Below are positions 8,960 to 17,640 of a stretch of 64,000 nt of DNA, one piece after another. The stretch is from positions 1 to 64,000 of the forward strand of contig CAMYLK010000014.1 in NCBI GenBank assembly GCA_947259225.1, given 5' to 3'. The notes under the pieces were generated by a model. The model had not been told where the DNA came from. It was given only the letters and a program-made list of their open reading frames with translations, and made no database searches. This stretch comes from an uncultured Desulfobulbaceae bacterium. Its GTDB lineage: Bacteria > Desulfobacterota > Desulfobulbia > Desulfobulbales > Desulfobulbaceae. Within the stretch, counting starts at the first letter, position 1. Every line of letters starts with the position of its first letter. The translations under genes were made by a program, and so were the position numbers.

Positions 8960-10033
8960 GTGAATAAAAAACCAACCTATGACGAACTGTACAATCGAGT
9001 AAAGCAGTATGAGCTCGAAAATGTACAGATTAAGTCTGAATTTCATGCAAACCTCAACGAATGTACAGCTCAATACAATACCATGCTTGACACTGTTGAC
9101 TCACACATGAGTATGGTTAACAGGGAAATGAAAGTAATTTGGGCCAACCAGAACACTAAAAAGATTTTTGGCAAAGATATTATTGGAAAATCCTGTTTTA
9201 AAGCATGCCACGGTAGAAAGGAACCCTGCAGGGATTCTTCCAGGTGTATTGTAAAAAAAGCTTTCCGCCAAGGTGAAGTCAACAAGCATGAGACTGAGGC
9301 AACGGACCAAAACGGGCAAAAAATGTATTTCAGCGGTTCGGCAAGGGTGATATCAAGGGATAATAATGGATACCCGCTGGTAGTGGTTAAAATTTATAAT
9401 GATATTACTGAACAGAAAAAAACAGAACTTAAACTGAAAAAAAGCATGCTGCAGTTGCGAAAGAACCTTGCAGGTACAATACAGGCCATGGCTATGACAG
9501 TTGAAACAAGAGATCCCTATACTGCCGGTCACCAGAGAAGAACTTCAGACATAGCACGCTGCATAGCCCAGGAGATGGGATTGCCTGATAAACAGGTAGA
9601 CGGTATACGTATGGCCGGCGTTATACATGATCTGGGTAAAATCTCTGTTCCAGCCGAGATCCTGAGTAAACCGGGTAAGATTGGACGTCCTGAATTTTCA
9701 CTCATTAAACATCATCCGCAAACAGGATATGATATCCTTAAGGGCATTGACTTCAAGTGGCCGGTTGCTGAGATTGTCCGACAGCACCATGAAAGAATGG
9801 ACGGTTCCGGGTACCCCTTCGGACTGGCAGGAGAAGATCTTCTCCTGGAGGCCAGGATTATTGGTGTGGCTGATGTAATTGAGGCTATGTCGTCACATCG
9901 ACCTTATAGACCGGCCCTGGGGATAAACAAGGCTTTTTATGAGATTATGCACAACAAGGGGAAATTGTACGATTCCGATGTTGTGGATGCAACTCTGAAA
10001 CTTTTTTCAAAAAGAGAGTTCGATTTTCACTAA
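8960..10033 (+). CDS. PAS domain / HD-GYP phosphodiesterase
   Basis: Residues about 30-160 are a PAS domain with four closely spaced cysteines (CFKACHGRKEPC...C) that could bind a metal or cluster. Residues about 165-345 are an HD-GYP domain with MAGVIHDLGKI, HHPQTGYDIL and HHERMDGSGYP, all consistent with c-di-GMP hydrolysis. The chosen GTG at 8960 has GGAG 9 nt upstream and gives MNKKPTYDELYNRVKQYE, the N-terminus very common in PAS proteins of Desulfobacterota. An earlier ATG at 8903 would overlap the cyclase gene by 8 nt and add 19 residues with no family match. Likely co-transcribed with the cyclase. Confidence 0.85.
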   Translation: MNKKPTYDELYNRVKQYELENVQIKSEFHANLNECTAQYNTMLDTVDSHMSMVNREMKVIWANQNTKKIFGKDIIGKSCFKACHGRKEPCRDSSRCIVKKAFRQGEVNKHETEATDQNGQKMYFSGSARVISRDNNGYPLVVVKIYNDITEQKKTELKLKKSMLQLRKNLAGTIQAMAMTVETRDPYTAGHQRRTSDIARCIAQEMGLPDKQVDGIRMAGVIHDLGKISVPAEILSKPGKIGRPEFSLIKHHPQTGYDILKGIDFKWPVAEIVRQHHERMDGSGYPFGLAGEDLLLEARIIGVADVIEAMSSHRPYRPALGINKAFYEIMHNKGKLYDSDVVDATLKLFSKREFDFH

Positions 10034-10065
10034 AACGTAGGGTCATCTTCAACGGACAGAAAAAG

Positions 10066-11343
10066 TTACAACCTCGCGTCAGCGATACCTTCCTGTAATA
10101 CGTTTTTCACATCATATATGACAGCATTATCTCGACAGTAGGAGCGGATATCATCTGCAGCAAGCTGTACAAAATCCTGATGGGCAACTGCAAATACGAT
10201 GGCATCGTAGGAATGAACTGCCGGCTGTTCAACCATTCTGACATTGTACAGCGATTCGGCTTCAATGTTGTCAGCCCATGGATCGAATACATCTACCCCT
10301 GATCCAAAAGATTCAAGCTCCCTGACGATATTTATTACTGCTGAATTTCTCAGATCCGGACAGTTTTCCTTAAAGGTCAACCCCATGATCAGTATCCTGC
10401 TCCCTGCAACATGGATACGTTTTTTTAACATATTTTTGATTATCTCCGAGGCAATGTAGCGCCCCATATCATCATTGAGGCGGCGGCCTGCCAGGATCAT
10501 TTCCGGATGATAGCCGACTTCCTGGGCCTTGTGTGTGAGATAGTACGGGTCAACTCCTATGCAGTGGCCACCGACCAGTCCGGGTTGAAATGGCAAAAAA
10601 TTCCATTTTGTACCAGCAGCCTGCAATACTTCCATGGTATCAATGCCGAGACGGTTAAAAATAAGGGCCAGCTCATTGACAAGGGCGATATTGACGTCTC
10701 GTTGAGTGTTTTCTATGACCTTTGCTGCTTCAGCCACCCTGATTGAACTGGCCTTGAAGGTCCCGGCCGTTATTATGGCCCTGTACAGATTATCGACAAT
10801 ATTGGCTGTTTCAGGGGTGGAGCCTGATGTAACCTTGATAATGTTCGGTATTCTGTGCGCGGCATCACCGGGATTGATGCGTTCCGGGCTGTATCCACAG
10901 AAAAAATCACTATTGAAGGAAAGGCCGGACGCTTTTTCAAGTACCGGTACACAGATTTCCTCTGTCGCGCCTGGATAGACTGTTGATTCGTAAATAACAA
11001 TATCGTTTTCCCTCAGGGCTCTGCCTGCTGTTTGAGAGGCAGATATTAGAGGACGAAGATCAGGTTTTTTGTTGGCATCTATCGGAGTAGGGACTGCAAT
11101 GATCAGGAAGTTGCAGTCGTTCAGCAGCTGTGAGTCATTTGAAAACAGAATGTTATCTGCCTTGATCAGTTCATCACTTTTCACCTCACGGGTTGAATCA
11201 ACTCCAAGCTGCAGTTCTGATATACGTTCAGAATTGATATCATAGCCAAGAGTTGCAAATTTTTTACTGAATTCAATTGCGAGGGGCAGGCCAACATAAC
11301 CAAGCCCTATTACACCTATACGGATAGATTGAAAATCACTCAT
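10066..11343 (-). CDS. Nucleotide-sugar dehydrogenase (UDP-HexNAc type, TviB/WbpA-like)
   Basis: A 425-residue UDP-glucose/GDP-mannose dehydrogenase family enzyme, oxidising C6 of a UDP-sugar with two NAD+. The Rossmann motif [15 protein letters not shown] is at the N-terminus; AVPTPID and [10 protein letters not shown] follow, then the second domain [23 protein letters not shown] and [16 protein letters not shown] with the catalytic Cys. The PYYLTHKA wording fits the UDP-N-acetylhexosamine dehydrogenases (TviB, WbpO/WbpA) better than UDP-glucose dehydrogenase. It likely feeds surface polysaccharide synthesis. It lies 25 nt after queE on the same strand but is not functionally related to it. 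Confidence 0.9.
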   Translation of the reverse strand: MSDFQSIRIGVIGLGYVGLPLAIEFSKKFATLGYDINSERISELQLGVDSTREVKSDELIKADNILFSNDSQLLNDCNFLIIAVPTPIDANKKPDLRPLISASQTAGRALRENDIVIYESTVYPGATEEICVPVLEKASGLSFNSDFFCGYSPERINPGDAAHRIPNIIKVTSGSTPETANIVDNLYRAIITAGTFKASSIRVAEAAKVIENTQRDVNIALVNELALIFNRLGIDTMEVLQAAGTKWNFLPFQPGLVGGHCIGVDPYYLTHKAQEVGYHPEMILAGRRLNDDMGRYIASEIIKNMLKKRIHVAGSRILIMGLTFKENCPDLRNSAVINIVRELESFGSGVDVFDPWADNIEAESLYNVRMVEQPAVHSYDAIVFAVAHQDFVQLAADDIRSYCRDNAVIYDVKNVLQEGIADARL

Positions 11344-11368
11344 CAGTTATTCCTTTGTTGATGGAGGG

Positions 11369-12040
11369 TTAAACACCACGAACTTTTTCAGGCCAGAGGA
11401 TTCTGTGCAGCTGCAGCTGCATTTTAACAGGCAGACGATGCTCCATAATCATTTCTGCAAGCTGGGTCGGTGCAAGAAGATATTCCACCGGTGAAAACAG
11501 AACCGTTGCAATACTGTTCAAGTTGTACTGTTCAACTATGTTTTTCGACCACACAAAATCTTTTTCGGAACTTATAACAAATTTTACTTCGTCCCTACAT
11601 CCGCGGCTTGTTCTGTCGACAAAAATATCTATGTTATTCCAATATGTCCGATCATCCATGCCACTGTCAGGACACTTTATGTCAAGTATAACAGAAACCG
11701 GAGATGGAATTTTTTCAATACTGAGGCTGCCGTTGGTCTCCACCAGGACTGTGCGCCCCTCGTTAAGCAGAATATCAATAAACGGATATATGTTCTCCTG
11801 GAGCAGTGGTTCTCCTCCTGTAAGTTCCACCATCACCCCAGGATAGTGCTTAAGCCAGTTTAAAATATCCTGATATGTGGCAGATCTGCCTTGCTCCTTC
11901 CAGGTGTACTGTGAGTCACAGTAACTGCAACGAAGATTGCAGTCAGACAGGCGGACAAAGGCACAGGGGAAACCTGCCCAGCTTGATTCGCCCTGAATCG
12001 AATAAAACTGCTCTGATATATTTAAATATCCGTTATCCAC
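11369..12040 (-). CDS. queE: 7-carboxy-7-deazaguanine synthase
   Basis: A 223-residue radical SAM enzyme converting 6-carboxytetrahydropterin to 7-carboxy-7-deazaguanine in queuosine precursor synthesis. The N-terminal substrate segment EQFYSIQGESSWAGFPCAFVRLSDCNLRC leads into the cluster-binding CNLRCSYCDSQYTW motif (CxxxCxxC), followed by ELTGGEPLLQ and LVETNGS. Length and domain order match QueE. Its start overlaps the queD stop by 8 nt, indicating translational coupling. Other queuosine genes (queC, queF) are not in this window. Confidence 0.95.
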   Translation of the reverse strand: MDNGYLNISEQFYSIQGESSWAGFPCAFVRLSDCNLRCSYCDSQYTWKEQGRSATYQDILNWLKHYPGVMVELTGGEPLLQENIYPFIDILLNEGRTVLVETNGSLSIEKIPSPVSVILDIKCPDSGMDDRTYWNNIDIFVDRTSRGCRDEVKFVISSEKDFVWSKNIVEQYNLNSIATVLFSPVEYLLAPTQLAEMIMEHRLPVKMQLQLHRILWPEKVRGV

Positions 12041-12404
12041 CGTAATAGATCACACCACTAGTGTCAGTTTCACGGACCGTTACCGAATAGAGCTGATATC
12101 TTTCGGTGTGCAGTTCATCTCGCAGCTCATTAAAAATATATATGGCGATATGTTCAGAGGAAGGGTTGATTTCTTTGAAAGAGGGATGATCATTAAGATC
12201 ACGGTGGTCCAATTCATCAACAACCTTATTGACGTGTCCCTTAAGGCTTTTGAAATCTATTCCCATCCCAAGCTCATCAAGCTCATTCGCCCTGACAGTG
12301 ACCTTTACCTTCCAGTTGTGGCCGTGAGGTTTCTCACAGTTTCCAGGATAGTTCCGCAGGTGATGGCCGCCTGAAAAATGTGTTTTTATAAAAATGTCCA
12401 GCAT
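12033..12404 (-). CDS. queD: 6-carboxy-5,6,7,8-tetrahydropterin synthase
   Basis: A 123-residue PTPS-fold enzyme acting on dihydroneopterin triphosphate in queuosine biosynthesis. Zinc-binding histidines are visible in FSGGHHLRNYPG and EKPHGHNWKV; the active-site Cys is in GNCEKPHGHNW; the usual DELDHRDLND and SSEHIAIYIF segments are present, with the closing TVRETDTSGVIYYG. It is the first gene of a queD-queE-sugar dehydrogenase run. The 190-bp divergent spacer before it (12405-12592) was checked for a preQ1 riboswitch and none was recognised. Confidence 0.95.
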   Translation of the reverse strand: MLDIFIKTHFSGGHHLRNYPGNCEKPHGHNWKVKVTVRANELDELGMGIDFKSLKGHVNKVVDELDHRDLNDHPSFKEINPSSEHIAIYIFNELRDELHTERYQLYSVTVRETDTSGVIYYGG

Positions 12405-12592
12405 GATATATACTCCAAAATTTTCATAGTTACTCTTGTACAGGGCAAACAGGTTCCCGGTTCCTGAAAAGCCCCTTGCATCTCAACTTCATTCAATGTA
12501 AACAAAGTAAATTTTATTTCCGACTTTTACCTGTCAGATTATTTATATATAGCAGGTATATCCCATATTGACCAGAATGAGGAGAAATTTTC

Positions 12593-13978
12593 ATGGCGAT
12601 AATTGCCCCGTTCAGGGGATTGCGATTCAACCCTGATAAAATTAAAAGACTTGAGGATGTTGTGACACCTCCATATGATGTGATCAGCGAAGAGGATGGC
12701 GCAAAATTCCTTGAGAAAAACCCATACAATATGATCCAGCTCGACCTTCGCTCAACATCCTCGGACACACAAAATGATTCAGGTAAATACAGGAAAGCAA
12801 AGAATCTTTTCGACAGCTGGCAGGATGAGCAGGTCCTGATCAGGGATGATCATGATGCCATCTATCTTTACCATATAGATTACGTTCATCCATCAGGCCG
12901 GCGGATGACCAGAAAGGGGTTTATCAGCCTAGTCGGGCTCGCAGATTTTTCAGAAGGTATTGTCAAGCCGCACGAGAAAACTTTTGATTCGGTCATCGTT
13001 GACCGGATGCAGCTCATGGACGAGTGCCGAGCGCAGTTCAGCAAAGTGTTCTCTATTTTTCCGGACAGCAGGCAGGAGGTCATTTCAACGCTTGAGCAGG
13101 CAAAAGAGGAGCAGCCGGTCTGTTGTGTTACAGATCATCTTGGCAATAAGCATACCCTGTGGAGGGTGACCGACAAAAATGCCATTGACTCAGTTATAGG
13201 CTATTTCAAAGATACACCTGTCTATATTGCTGACGGGCACCACCGATACACGACAGCTCTCGGCTGCAGAAACAATGCTCTGAAAAACAACCCCGAGCTG
13301 CCGGCAAACAGTCCCTATAATTTTATTATGATGTACCTCTGTTCAATTGAAGACAAAGGGTTGTCAGTGCTTCCTACACATCGCCTGCTCAAGTTTCCAG
13401 GTAAAATGACCGCTGATGAAATTGTCCGGAAGACCGAAGAAGATTTTTTAGTGGAAGAGATACAGGGAGGCAGTCGTGAAATCCTCGTCGCAGAAGTCCT
13501 GGCAAGAATGAACGAATCAGAGATGGCGTCTCCGCAAACTGTCTTCGGCGTATATCATCCCGGTGAAGACCGCTGTTTTCTCCTGACTATGAAAAGACGA
13601 TCCGAACAGCATCATTCCCTAACTGAAAATCCTGATGTACTCAAAGGCCTTGACGTGGTAGTACTATCAGAACTGCTCATTCACCAACTGTTCGGGCTGG
13701 ATCACAAAAAGATAGTCAATGAAAAGCTGTTGAGTTATTTCAGTGATCCCGACGAAGCGATTGATGTCGCCGTGAAAATGAGTGTAACTGACGAGACAGT
13801 TACCCCACTTCTGCTTCTTCTCAACCCGACCAGATCTAACCAGGTTACGGATGTTGCTGATCATGGTGAAATCATGCCCCATAAGTCAACGTATTTTTAT
13901 CCCAAGATCATGACCGGACTGATGATCAACAAGCTGGTCGCCAGTGAAAACATTTACCTGCCAGAGTATGGAAGTTGA
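12593..13978 (+). CDS. DUF1015 family protein
   Basis: A 461-residue member of the DUF1015 family (role not established; sometimes linked to HipA-like or kinase-like folds). Family hallmarks: the N-terminus APFRGLRFNPDKI...VVTPPYDVISEEDG, KNPYNMIQLDLR, FVKPHEKTF-like segment (IVKPHEKTFD), and the central YIADGHHRYTTAL. SD GAGGAG lies 9 nt upstream of ATG. The stop overlaps the start of the next gene by a few bases (TTGA junction), so translation is probably coupled to the tRNA methyltransferase. Confidence 0.88.
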   Translation: MAIIAPFRGLRFNPDKIKRLEDVVTPPYDVISEEDGAKFLEKNPYNMIQLDLRSTSSDTQNDSGKYRKAKNLFDSWQDEQVLIRDDHDAIYLYHIDYVHPSGRRMTRKGFISLVGLADFSEGIVKPHEKTFDSVIVDRMQLMDECRAQFSKVFSIFPDSRQEVISTLEQAKEEQPVCCVTDHLGNKHTLWRVTDKNAIDSVIGYFKDTPVYIADGHHRYTTALGCRNNALKNNPELPANSPYNFIMMYLCSIEDKGLSVLPTHRLLKFPGKMTADEIVRKTEEDFLVEEIQGGSREILVAEVLARMNESEMASPQTVFGVYHPGEDRCFLLTMKRRSEQHHSLTENPDVLKGLDVVVLSELLIHQLFGLDHKKIVNEKLLSYFSDPDEAIDVAVKMSVTDETVTPLLLLLNPTRSNQVTDVADHGEIMPHKSTYFYPKIMTGLMINKLVASENIYLPEYGS

Positions 13979-14721
13979 ATATTCCATGCTCTCCACTAAC
14001 TGACGACACGCTGTTTGAAGGCCGGCTTGTTTGCCGACAGTACAGACAGGGATACCGTTTTTCTGTTGATGCCCTTCTGGCGGCACATTTTCCCGATATA
14101 CAGGCTGAAAACCACATACTTGACCTTGGGTGCGGATGCGGTGTAATAGGCCTTGTTATTGCGCATCGTTACAGAGGTGAGGGGGTTCATGTTACCGGTT
14201 TGGAATTTCAGTCTGATCTCGCCATGGTTGCTCATGATAATGTCCTTGCGAACAACATGGAATCCACAATGTCTGTTATTGAAGGTGACCTCCGGCGTAT
14301 CGGAGAAATTCTATCTCCGGAATCTTTTGACATGATTGTGTGCAATCCCCCTTACCGCAAGCCTGATACCGGCCGCGTGAGCCTGGGTGATCAAAGAGCC
14401 AGGGCGCGTCACGAAATCGATGCCACCCTTGAAGAAATTGTTGGTGCCGCAGCTTTTGCTGTAAAGAACAGGGGGCGCGTGGTTTTTGTCTATCCCGCTG
14501 GTCGGGCTGCTCGTCTAATTCACATGATGAAGCTAAAAAAACTGGAACCGAAACGTTTTCAGCCTGTTTACAGCTATCCTGGAATCAGCGAGGCTAGCCT
14601 GGTTCTCATCGAGAGTGTTAAGAACGGTGGGGAAGAGGTCCAGGTCCTTTACCCGTTTTATTTATATACTGAAAAAAAAGGCCCGTATACAAGGGCCATG
14701 CAAAAATTATATACAGACTAA
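13975..14721 (+). CDS. trmN6: tRNA1(Val) A37 N6-methyltransferase (TrmN6/YfiC-like)
   Basis: A 248-residue class I SAM-dependent N6-adenine methyltransferase. Motif I is ILDLGCGCGVIGLVIAHRY; the catalytic NPPY motif occurs in DMIVCNPPYRKPDTGR, followed by the family-typical ARHEIDATLEEIVGAA. The FSVDALLAAHF sequence just after the N-terminus is also typical of TrmN6. The likely start is a TTG at 13975 overlapping the DUF1015 stop; no in-frame ATG offers a better choice upstream of the conserved core. Assignment among NPPY methyltransferases (TrmN6 versus RsmC-like) rests on length and the YRQGYRFSVDALLAA motif. Confidence 0.85.
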   Translation: MNIPCSPLTDDTLFEGRLVCRQYRQGYRFSVDALLAAHFPDIQAENHILDLGCGCGVIGLVIAHRYRGEGVHVTGLEFQSDLAMVAHDNVLANNMESTMSVIEGDLRRIGEILSPESFDMIVCNPPYRKPDTGRVSLGDQRARARHEIDATLEEIVGAAAFAVKNRGRVVFVYPAGRAARLIHMMKLKKLEPKRFQPVYSYPGISEASLVLIESVKNGGEEVQVLYPFYLYTEKKGPYTRAMQKLYTD

Positions 14722-14727
14722 GTTGTT

Positions 14728-16260
14728 ATGCTTGCCAAAATTCTGAGCGCAGCAGTTGCAGGTGTTGAGGGGTACATAGTTCAGGTCGAGGTCGATCTTG
14801 CCCAGGGTCTGCCTGTTTTTTCAACAGTAGGGTTGCCTGAAGGAGCAGTCAGGGAGAGCAAAGACAGGGTCAAGGCGGCCATCAGGAATTGCGGCTATGA
14901 ATTTCCAACCAGAAAAATAACGGTCAACCTGGCACCTGCTTCGATGAAGAAGGAAGGTTCAGGATATGATTTACCTATAGCGCTTGGTATTCTCGCTGCT
15001 GCCGGCACAATAAAATGTCCCGACCTGAAAAATACAGGTGTGGTTGGTGAGCTTTCACTGGATGGTTCGGTCTGTTCTGTTCGTGGGATTTTGCCCATGA
15101 TACTTGCCGCCAGGAATAGCGGCATTACACGTTTTTTTGTCCCTCAGGAAAACGGTGAAGAGGCCGCTGTTGTTACCGACTTGGAAATTATACCTGTTTC
15201 CAGGCTGGACCAGGCTGTTGAAATGCTTACCGGAGTAAAGGAATGTTCACCTCTGGTGACCGATGTTCGTGCTGTACTTCACAACAACCGGAAATACAGT
15301 GTCGATTTCGTTGAAGTCAAAGGCCAGGAGCACGCCAAACGGGCCATGGAGATTGCCGCTGCCGGAGGACATAACATTCTTCTCAACGGAGTCCCCGGCA
15401 CTGGTAAAACCATGATGGCCCGTCGGCTGGCAACCATTCTACCCGAATTGTGCCTTGAAGAGGCCCTGGAAACAACCAAAGTCTATTCGACCACAGGGCA
15501 TCTGCCTGAAAGGAAGCCGCTGGTGGTACAGCGTCCTTTTCGTTCACCCCATCATACAATTTCTGATGCCGGCTTGATTGGCGGTGGTCAGGTTCCCCGA
15601 CCCGGAGAGGTCTCACTTGCGCATAACGGGGTTCTTTTTCTAGATGAATTACCTGAGTTCCGGAAAAATGTACTTGAAGTCATGCGCCAGCCCCTTGAGG
15701 ACGGTGTCGTCACGATATCACGAGCATCATCAAGCCTACAGTTTCCCGCTCGTTTCATGCTCGTAGCTGCCATGAATCCGTGCCCTTGCGGCTACTATGG
15801 GGACCAGACCAGAGAGTGTACATGCACCCCTATCCAGATCCAGCGTTACCAGAGCCGTCTGTCAGGCCCGCTCCTTGACAGGATAGATATGCATATCGAT
15901 GTTCCTGCTGTCAAGGTTAAAGAAATTGACGGTAAGGCGGATGGTGTTTCTTCCTCAGTAATGCGGGAACGGGTTAAAACTGCGAGGAAGATTCAGGAAG
16001 AACGGTATTGTGGGGAAAACGGGGTTTACAATAACGCGCAAATGGGTTCAGCGCTCATGAAGAAATACTGTCAGTTAGACAGTGGAGGTAAATCGATTCT
16101 TCATCGCAGTGTTGAACATTTTGGCCTGTCAGCCAGGGCATATCACCGAATACTTAAGATTGCCCGGACCATTGCCGATCTTGATTCGTCAGGTTCAATT
16201 GATGAAAAACATATTACCGAGGCTGTTCAATATCGGCGTTTGCAGAGTGCAAACCTTTAA
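14728..16260 (+). CDS. comM: YifB/ComM family Mg-chelatase-like AAA+ ATPase
   Basis: A 510-residue AAA+ protein. The N-terminal Lon-like domain (GLPVFSTVGLPEGAVRESKDRVKAAIRNCGYEFP, split over residues 27-60) precedes the ATPase with Walker A GVPGTGKTMMARRLA, Walker B GVLFLDELPEF and the zinc-like CPCGYYG...CTCTP cluster; the Mg_chelatase_C domain ends the protein (HRILKIARTIADL). ComM of naturally competent bacteria is a branch-migration helicase; in other lineages the role is less clear. It starts 6 nt after trmN6, same strand, so 12593-16260 is probably one operon. Confidence 0.93.
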   Translation: MLAKILSAAVAGVEGYIVQVEVDLAQGLPVFSTVGLPEGAVRESKDRVKAAIRNCGYEFPTRKITVNLAPASMKKEGSGYDLPIALGILAAAGTIKCPDLKNTGVVGELSLDGSVCSVRGILPMILAARNSGITRFFVPQENGEEAAVVTDLEIIPVSRLDQAVEMLTGVKECSPLVTDVRAVLHNNRKYSVDFVEVKGQEHAKRAMEIAAAGGHNILLNGVPGTGKTMMARRLATILPELCLEEALETTKVYSTTGHLPERKPLVVQRPFRSPHHTISDAGLIGGGQVPRPGEVSLAHNGVLFLDELPEFRKNVLEVMRQPLEDGVVTISRASSSLQFPARFMLVAAMNPCPCGYYGDQTRECTCTPIQIQRYQSRLSGPLLDRIDMHIDVPAVKVKEIDGKADGVSSSVMRERVKTARKIQEERYCGENGVYNNAQMGSALMKKYCQLDSGGKSILHRSVEHFGLSARAYHRILKIARTIADLDSSGSIDEKHITEAVQYRRLQSANL

Positions 16261-16357
16261 ATTTTTAAACATTTTCTTACCCATCAGATGATAATATCTT
16301 GCTTTTGAAGTAAAATTAATTACCATGTGTAATTATTAATTCAACAGGAGGTGGAAT

Positions 16358-16765
16358 ATGATTGAAAGGCGTGATTTTCTTAAAGGTTCCGCTGTTGCGG
16401 TTTCTGCCCTTGCTCTTGGTGTGGGATCAAATGCTTTTGCTTCACAAGGGGCAGCTTTTTCAGGTATTGTTTACACCAAAGATAATCCAGGCAAGTGGTC
16501 GGCCAAGGTGGGAAGCCATGCCCCGGAAGTAAAGGTTGACGGCGGAAAGGTTATGATCAAGACCAACCATCCCATGTCGGAAGCTCACTTTATTGTCCGT
16601 CATACCCTGGTACTATCGGACGGCACAGTTGTTGGAGCAGCCACTTTTACTGGTAAGGATAAACCTGAATCTTCGTACGACCTGCCCGCAGGCTATAAAG
16701 GAAAATTTTATGCAACCAGCTTTTGCAACCTGCACGATTTCTGGTTGACCGAAGCTTCTGTTTAA
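16358..16765 (+). CDS. Tat-exported superoxide reductase-like (desulfoferrodoxin family) protein
   Basis: A 135-residue protein with a Tat signal (ERRDFLKG, hydrophobic stretch, AxA before residue 30) followed by a neelaredoxin-type SOR domain. All five mononuclear-iron ligands can be aligned: His in GSHAP, His in NHP, His in EAHFI, and Cys/His in FCNLHDFW. The catalytic Glu-Lys pair found before the first His in classical enzymes (GEKHVP) is replaced by Gly-Ser. It would act in the periplasm. A class II SOR reduces superoxide to H2O2 without making O2; whether this variant does so at full rate is open. SD AGGAGG is 7 nt before ATG. A perfect terminator follows. Confidence 0.85.
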   Translation: MIERRDFLKGSAVAVSALALGVGSNAFASQGAAFSGIVYTKDNPGKWSAKVGSHAPEVKVDGGKVMIKTNHPMSEAHFIVRHTLVLSDGTVVGAATFTGKDKPESSYDLPAGYKGKFYATSFCNLHDFWLTEASV

Positions 16766-16823
16766 CCGGTAACTACCAAAACTGGCCAGAGTGAAACCCT
16801 CGGGTCGGTTTTCTGGATTAGAA

Positions 16824-16867
16824 TGCATAAAAAAAGCCGCGTTAACTGACGCGGCTTTTTTTATGCA
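16824..16867 (+). terminator. Rho-independent terminator, 18-bp perfect stem
   Basis: TGCATAAAAAAAGCCGCG (16824-16841) and its exact reverse complement (16850-16867) flank an 8-nt loop. GC-rich core plus A- and T-runs on both sides make it bidirectional. It closes the SOR-like gene and could also stop antisense transcription from the 17143-19227 minus-strand unit. Confidence 0.92.
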
Positions 16868-16962
16868 ACAGCTCTGATGGAAAAGCCTTGCCTATTCTAT
16901 AAAGCATCATTCCGGACTGAGCCAATCGAAGAACCGGAATCCAGATCACCGGAGCATATTAG

Positions 16963-16986
16963 ATTCCTGCGAAAGCAGGAATGACA
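16963..16986. repeat. Dispersed-type intergenic palindrome
   Basis: ATTCCTGC-GAAA-GCAGGAAT followed by GACAG is a compact hairpin (8-bp stem, GAAA loop). The motif resembles widespread intergenic repeats of the 'TGTCATTCCTGC' type. A related CATTCCGG/CCGGAAT pair precedes it at about 16907-16940. The rest of 16868-17142 shows no gene. Confidence 0.55.
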
Positions 16987-17142
16987 GAAAGTTCCTGATC
17001 TGTACATTTCACGCTCCATACCGTGAGGATCCTGCCCTCTCTCGGAGGTCGGCAGGACAGAAGAACACGAGTTCAGGGTGTCGTATAGGCCGGGTTATTA
17101 TAGAGCTGTTGAAAACTGATGGTAAGTAAAAAAAAGATCAGC

Positions 17143-17604
17143 TTACCTGGCATCTCTCTGGGCAATGGTCCGGATAATGTCCGTCTTGCCAATGATACCG
17201 ACCAGACTGTCATCATCCAGAACCGGAAGGGTGTGTACTTTTTTCTCAGACATCAGGGTTGCAACTTCATCAAGTGGAGTATCCGGGCTGACAGACACAA
17301 CTTCAGGACTTGCAATATCCTTTACTGTTGATGCCGCCATTTTCTTGAGGTCCTTTTCCATCCGGTCAGGACTTTCAAGAAAGACAAAGGAATCGAACAA
17401 CCTCATTACGGTGGGGATATGTACTTTTTTGGTCTGATCTATCAGGTCACTTTCCGTTACTATACCTATAATTTTACCCTGACTGTCGAGAACCGGAACC
17501 CCGCTGATTTTCTTTTCGGCAAGGATCTTTGCCAGGTCATGAACAGAATTATTTTCATCTACCGTGATTACATCCCGGGTCATTATGTCTTTTGCCTGCA
17601 GCAT
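17143..17604 (-). CDS. CBS-domain pair protein
   Basis: A 153-residue protein consisting of two CBS motifs (residues about 1-60 and 85-150): AKDIMTRDVITVDENNSVHDLAKILAEKKISGVPVLD and DIASPEVVSVSPDTPLDEVATLMSEKKVHTLPVLDD, written here in part. The first CBS ends in GKIIGIVTESDLI and the second in LVGIIGKTDIIR. Such stand-alone pairs bind adenosine nucleotides or SAM and act as energy sensors or regulators; no target is evident. It follows the NAD(P)HX repair gene after 36 nt on the same strand, so co-transcription is likely. Confidence 0.92.
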   Translation of the reverse strand: MLQAKDIMTRDVITVDENNSVHDLAKILAEKKISGVPVLDSQGKIIGIVTESDLIDQTKKVHIPTVMRLFDSFVFLESPDRMEKDLKKMAASTVKDIASPEVVSVSPDTPLDEVATLMSEKKVHTLPVLDDDSLVGIIGKTDIIRTIAQRDAR

Positions 17605-17640
17605 AGATCAAACTCCTTAAATTTGAGATATAAAATTTAA

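Noticed and set aside
12405-12592. preQ1 riboswitch in front of queD
   Set aside because: Looked for the C-rich loop hairpin and A-rich tail of preQ1-I on the minus strand and did not find them; the spacer has only unassigned sequence.
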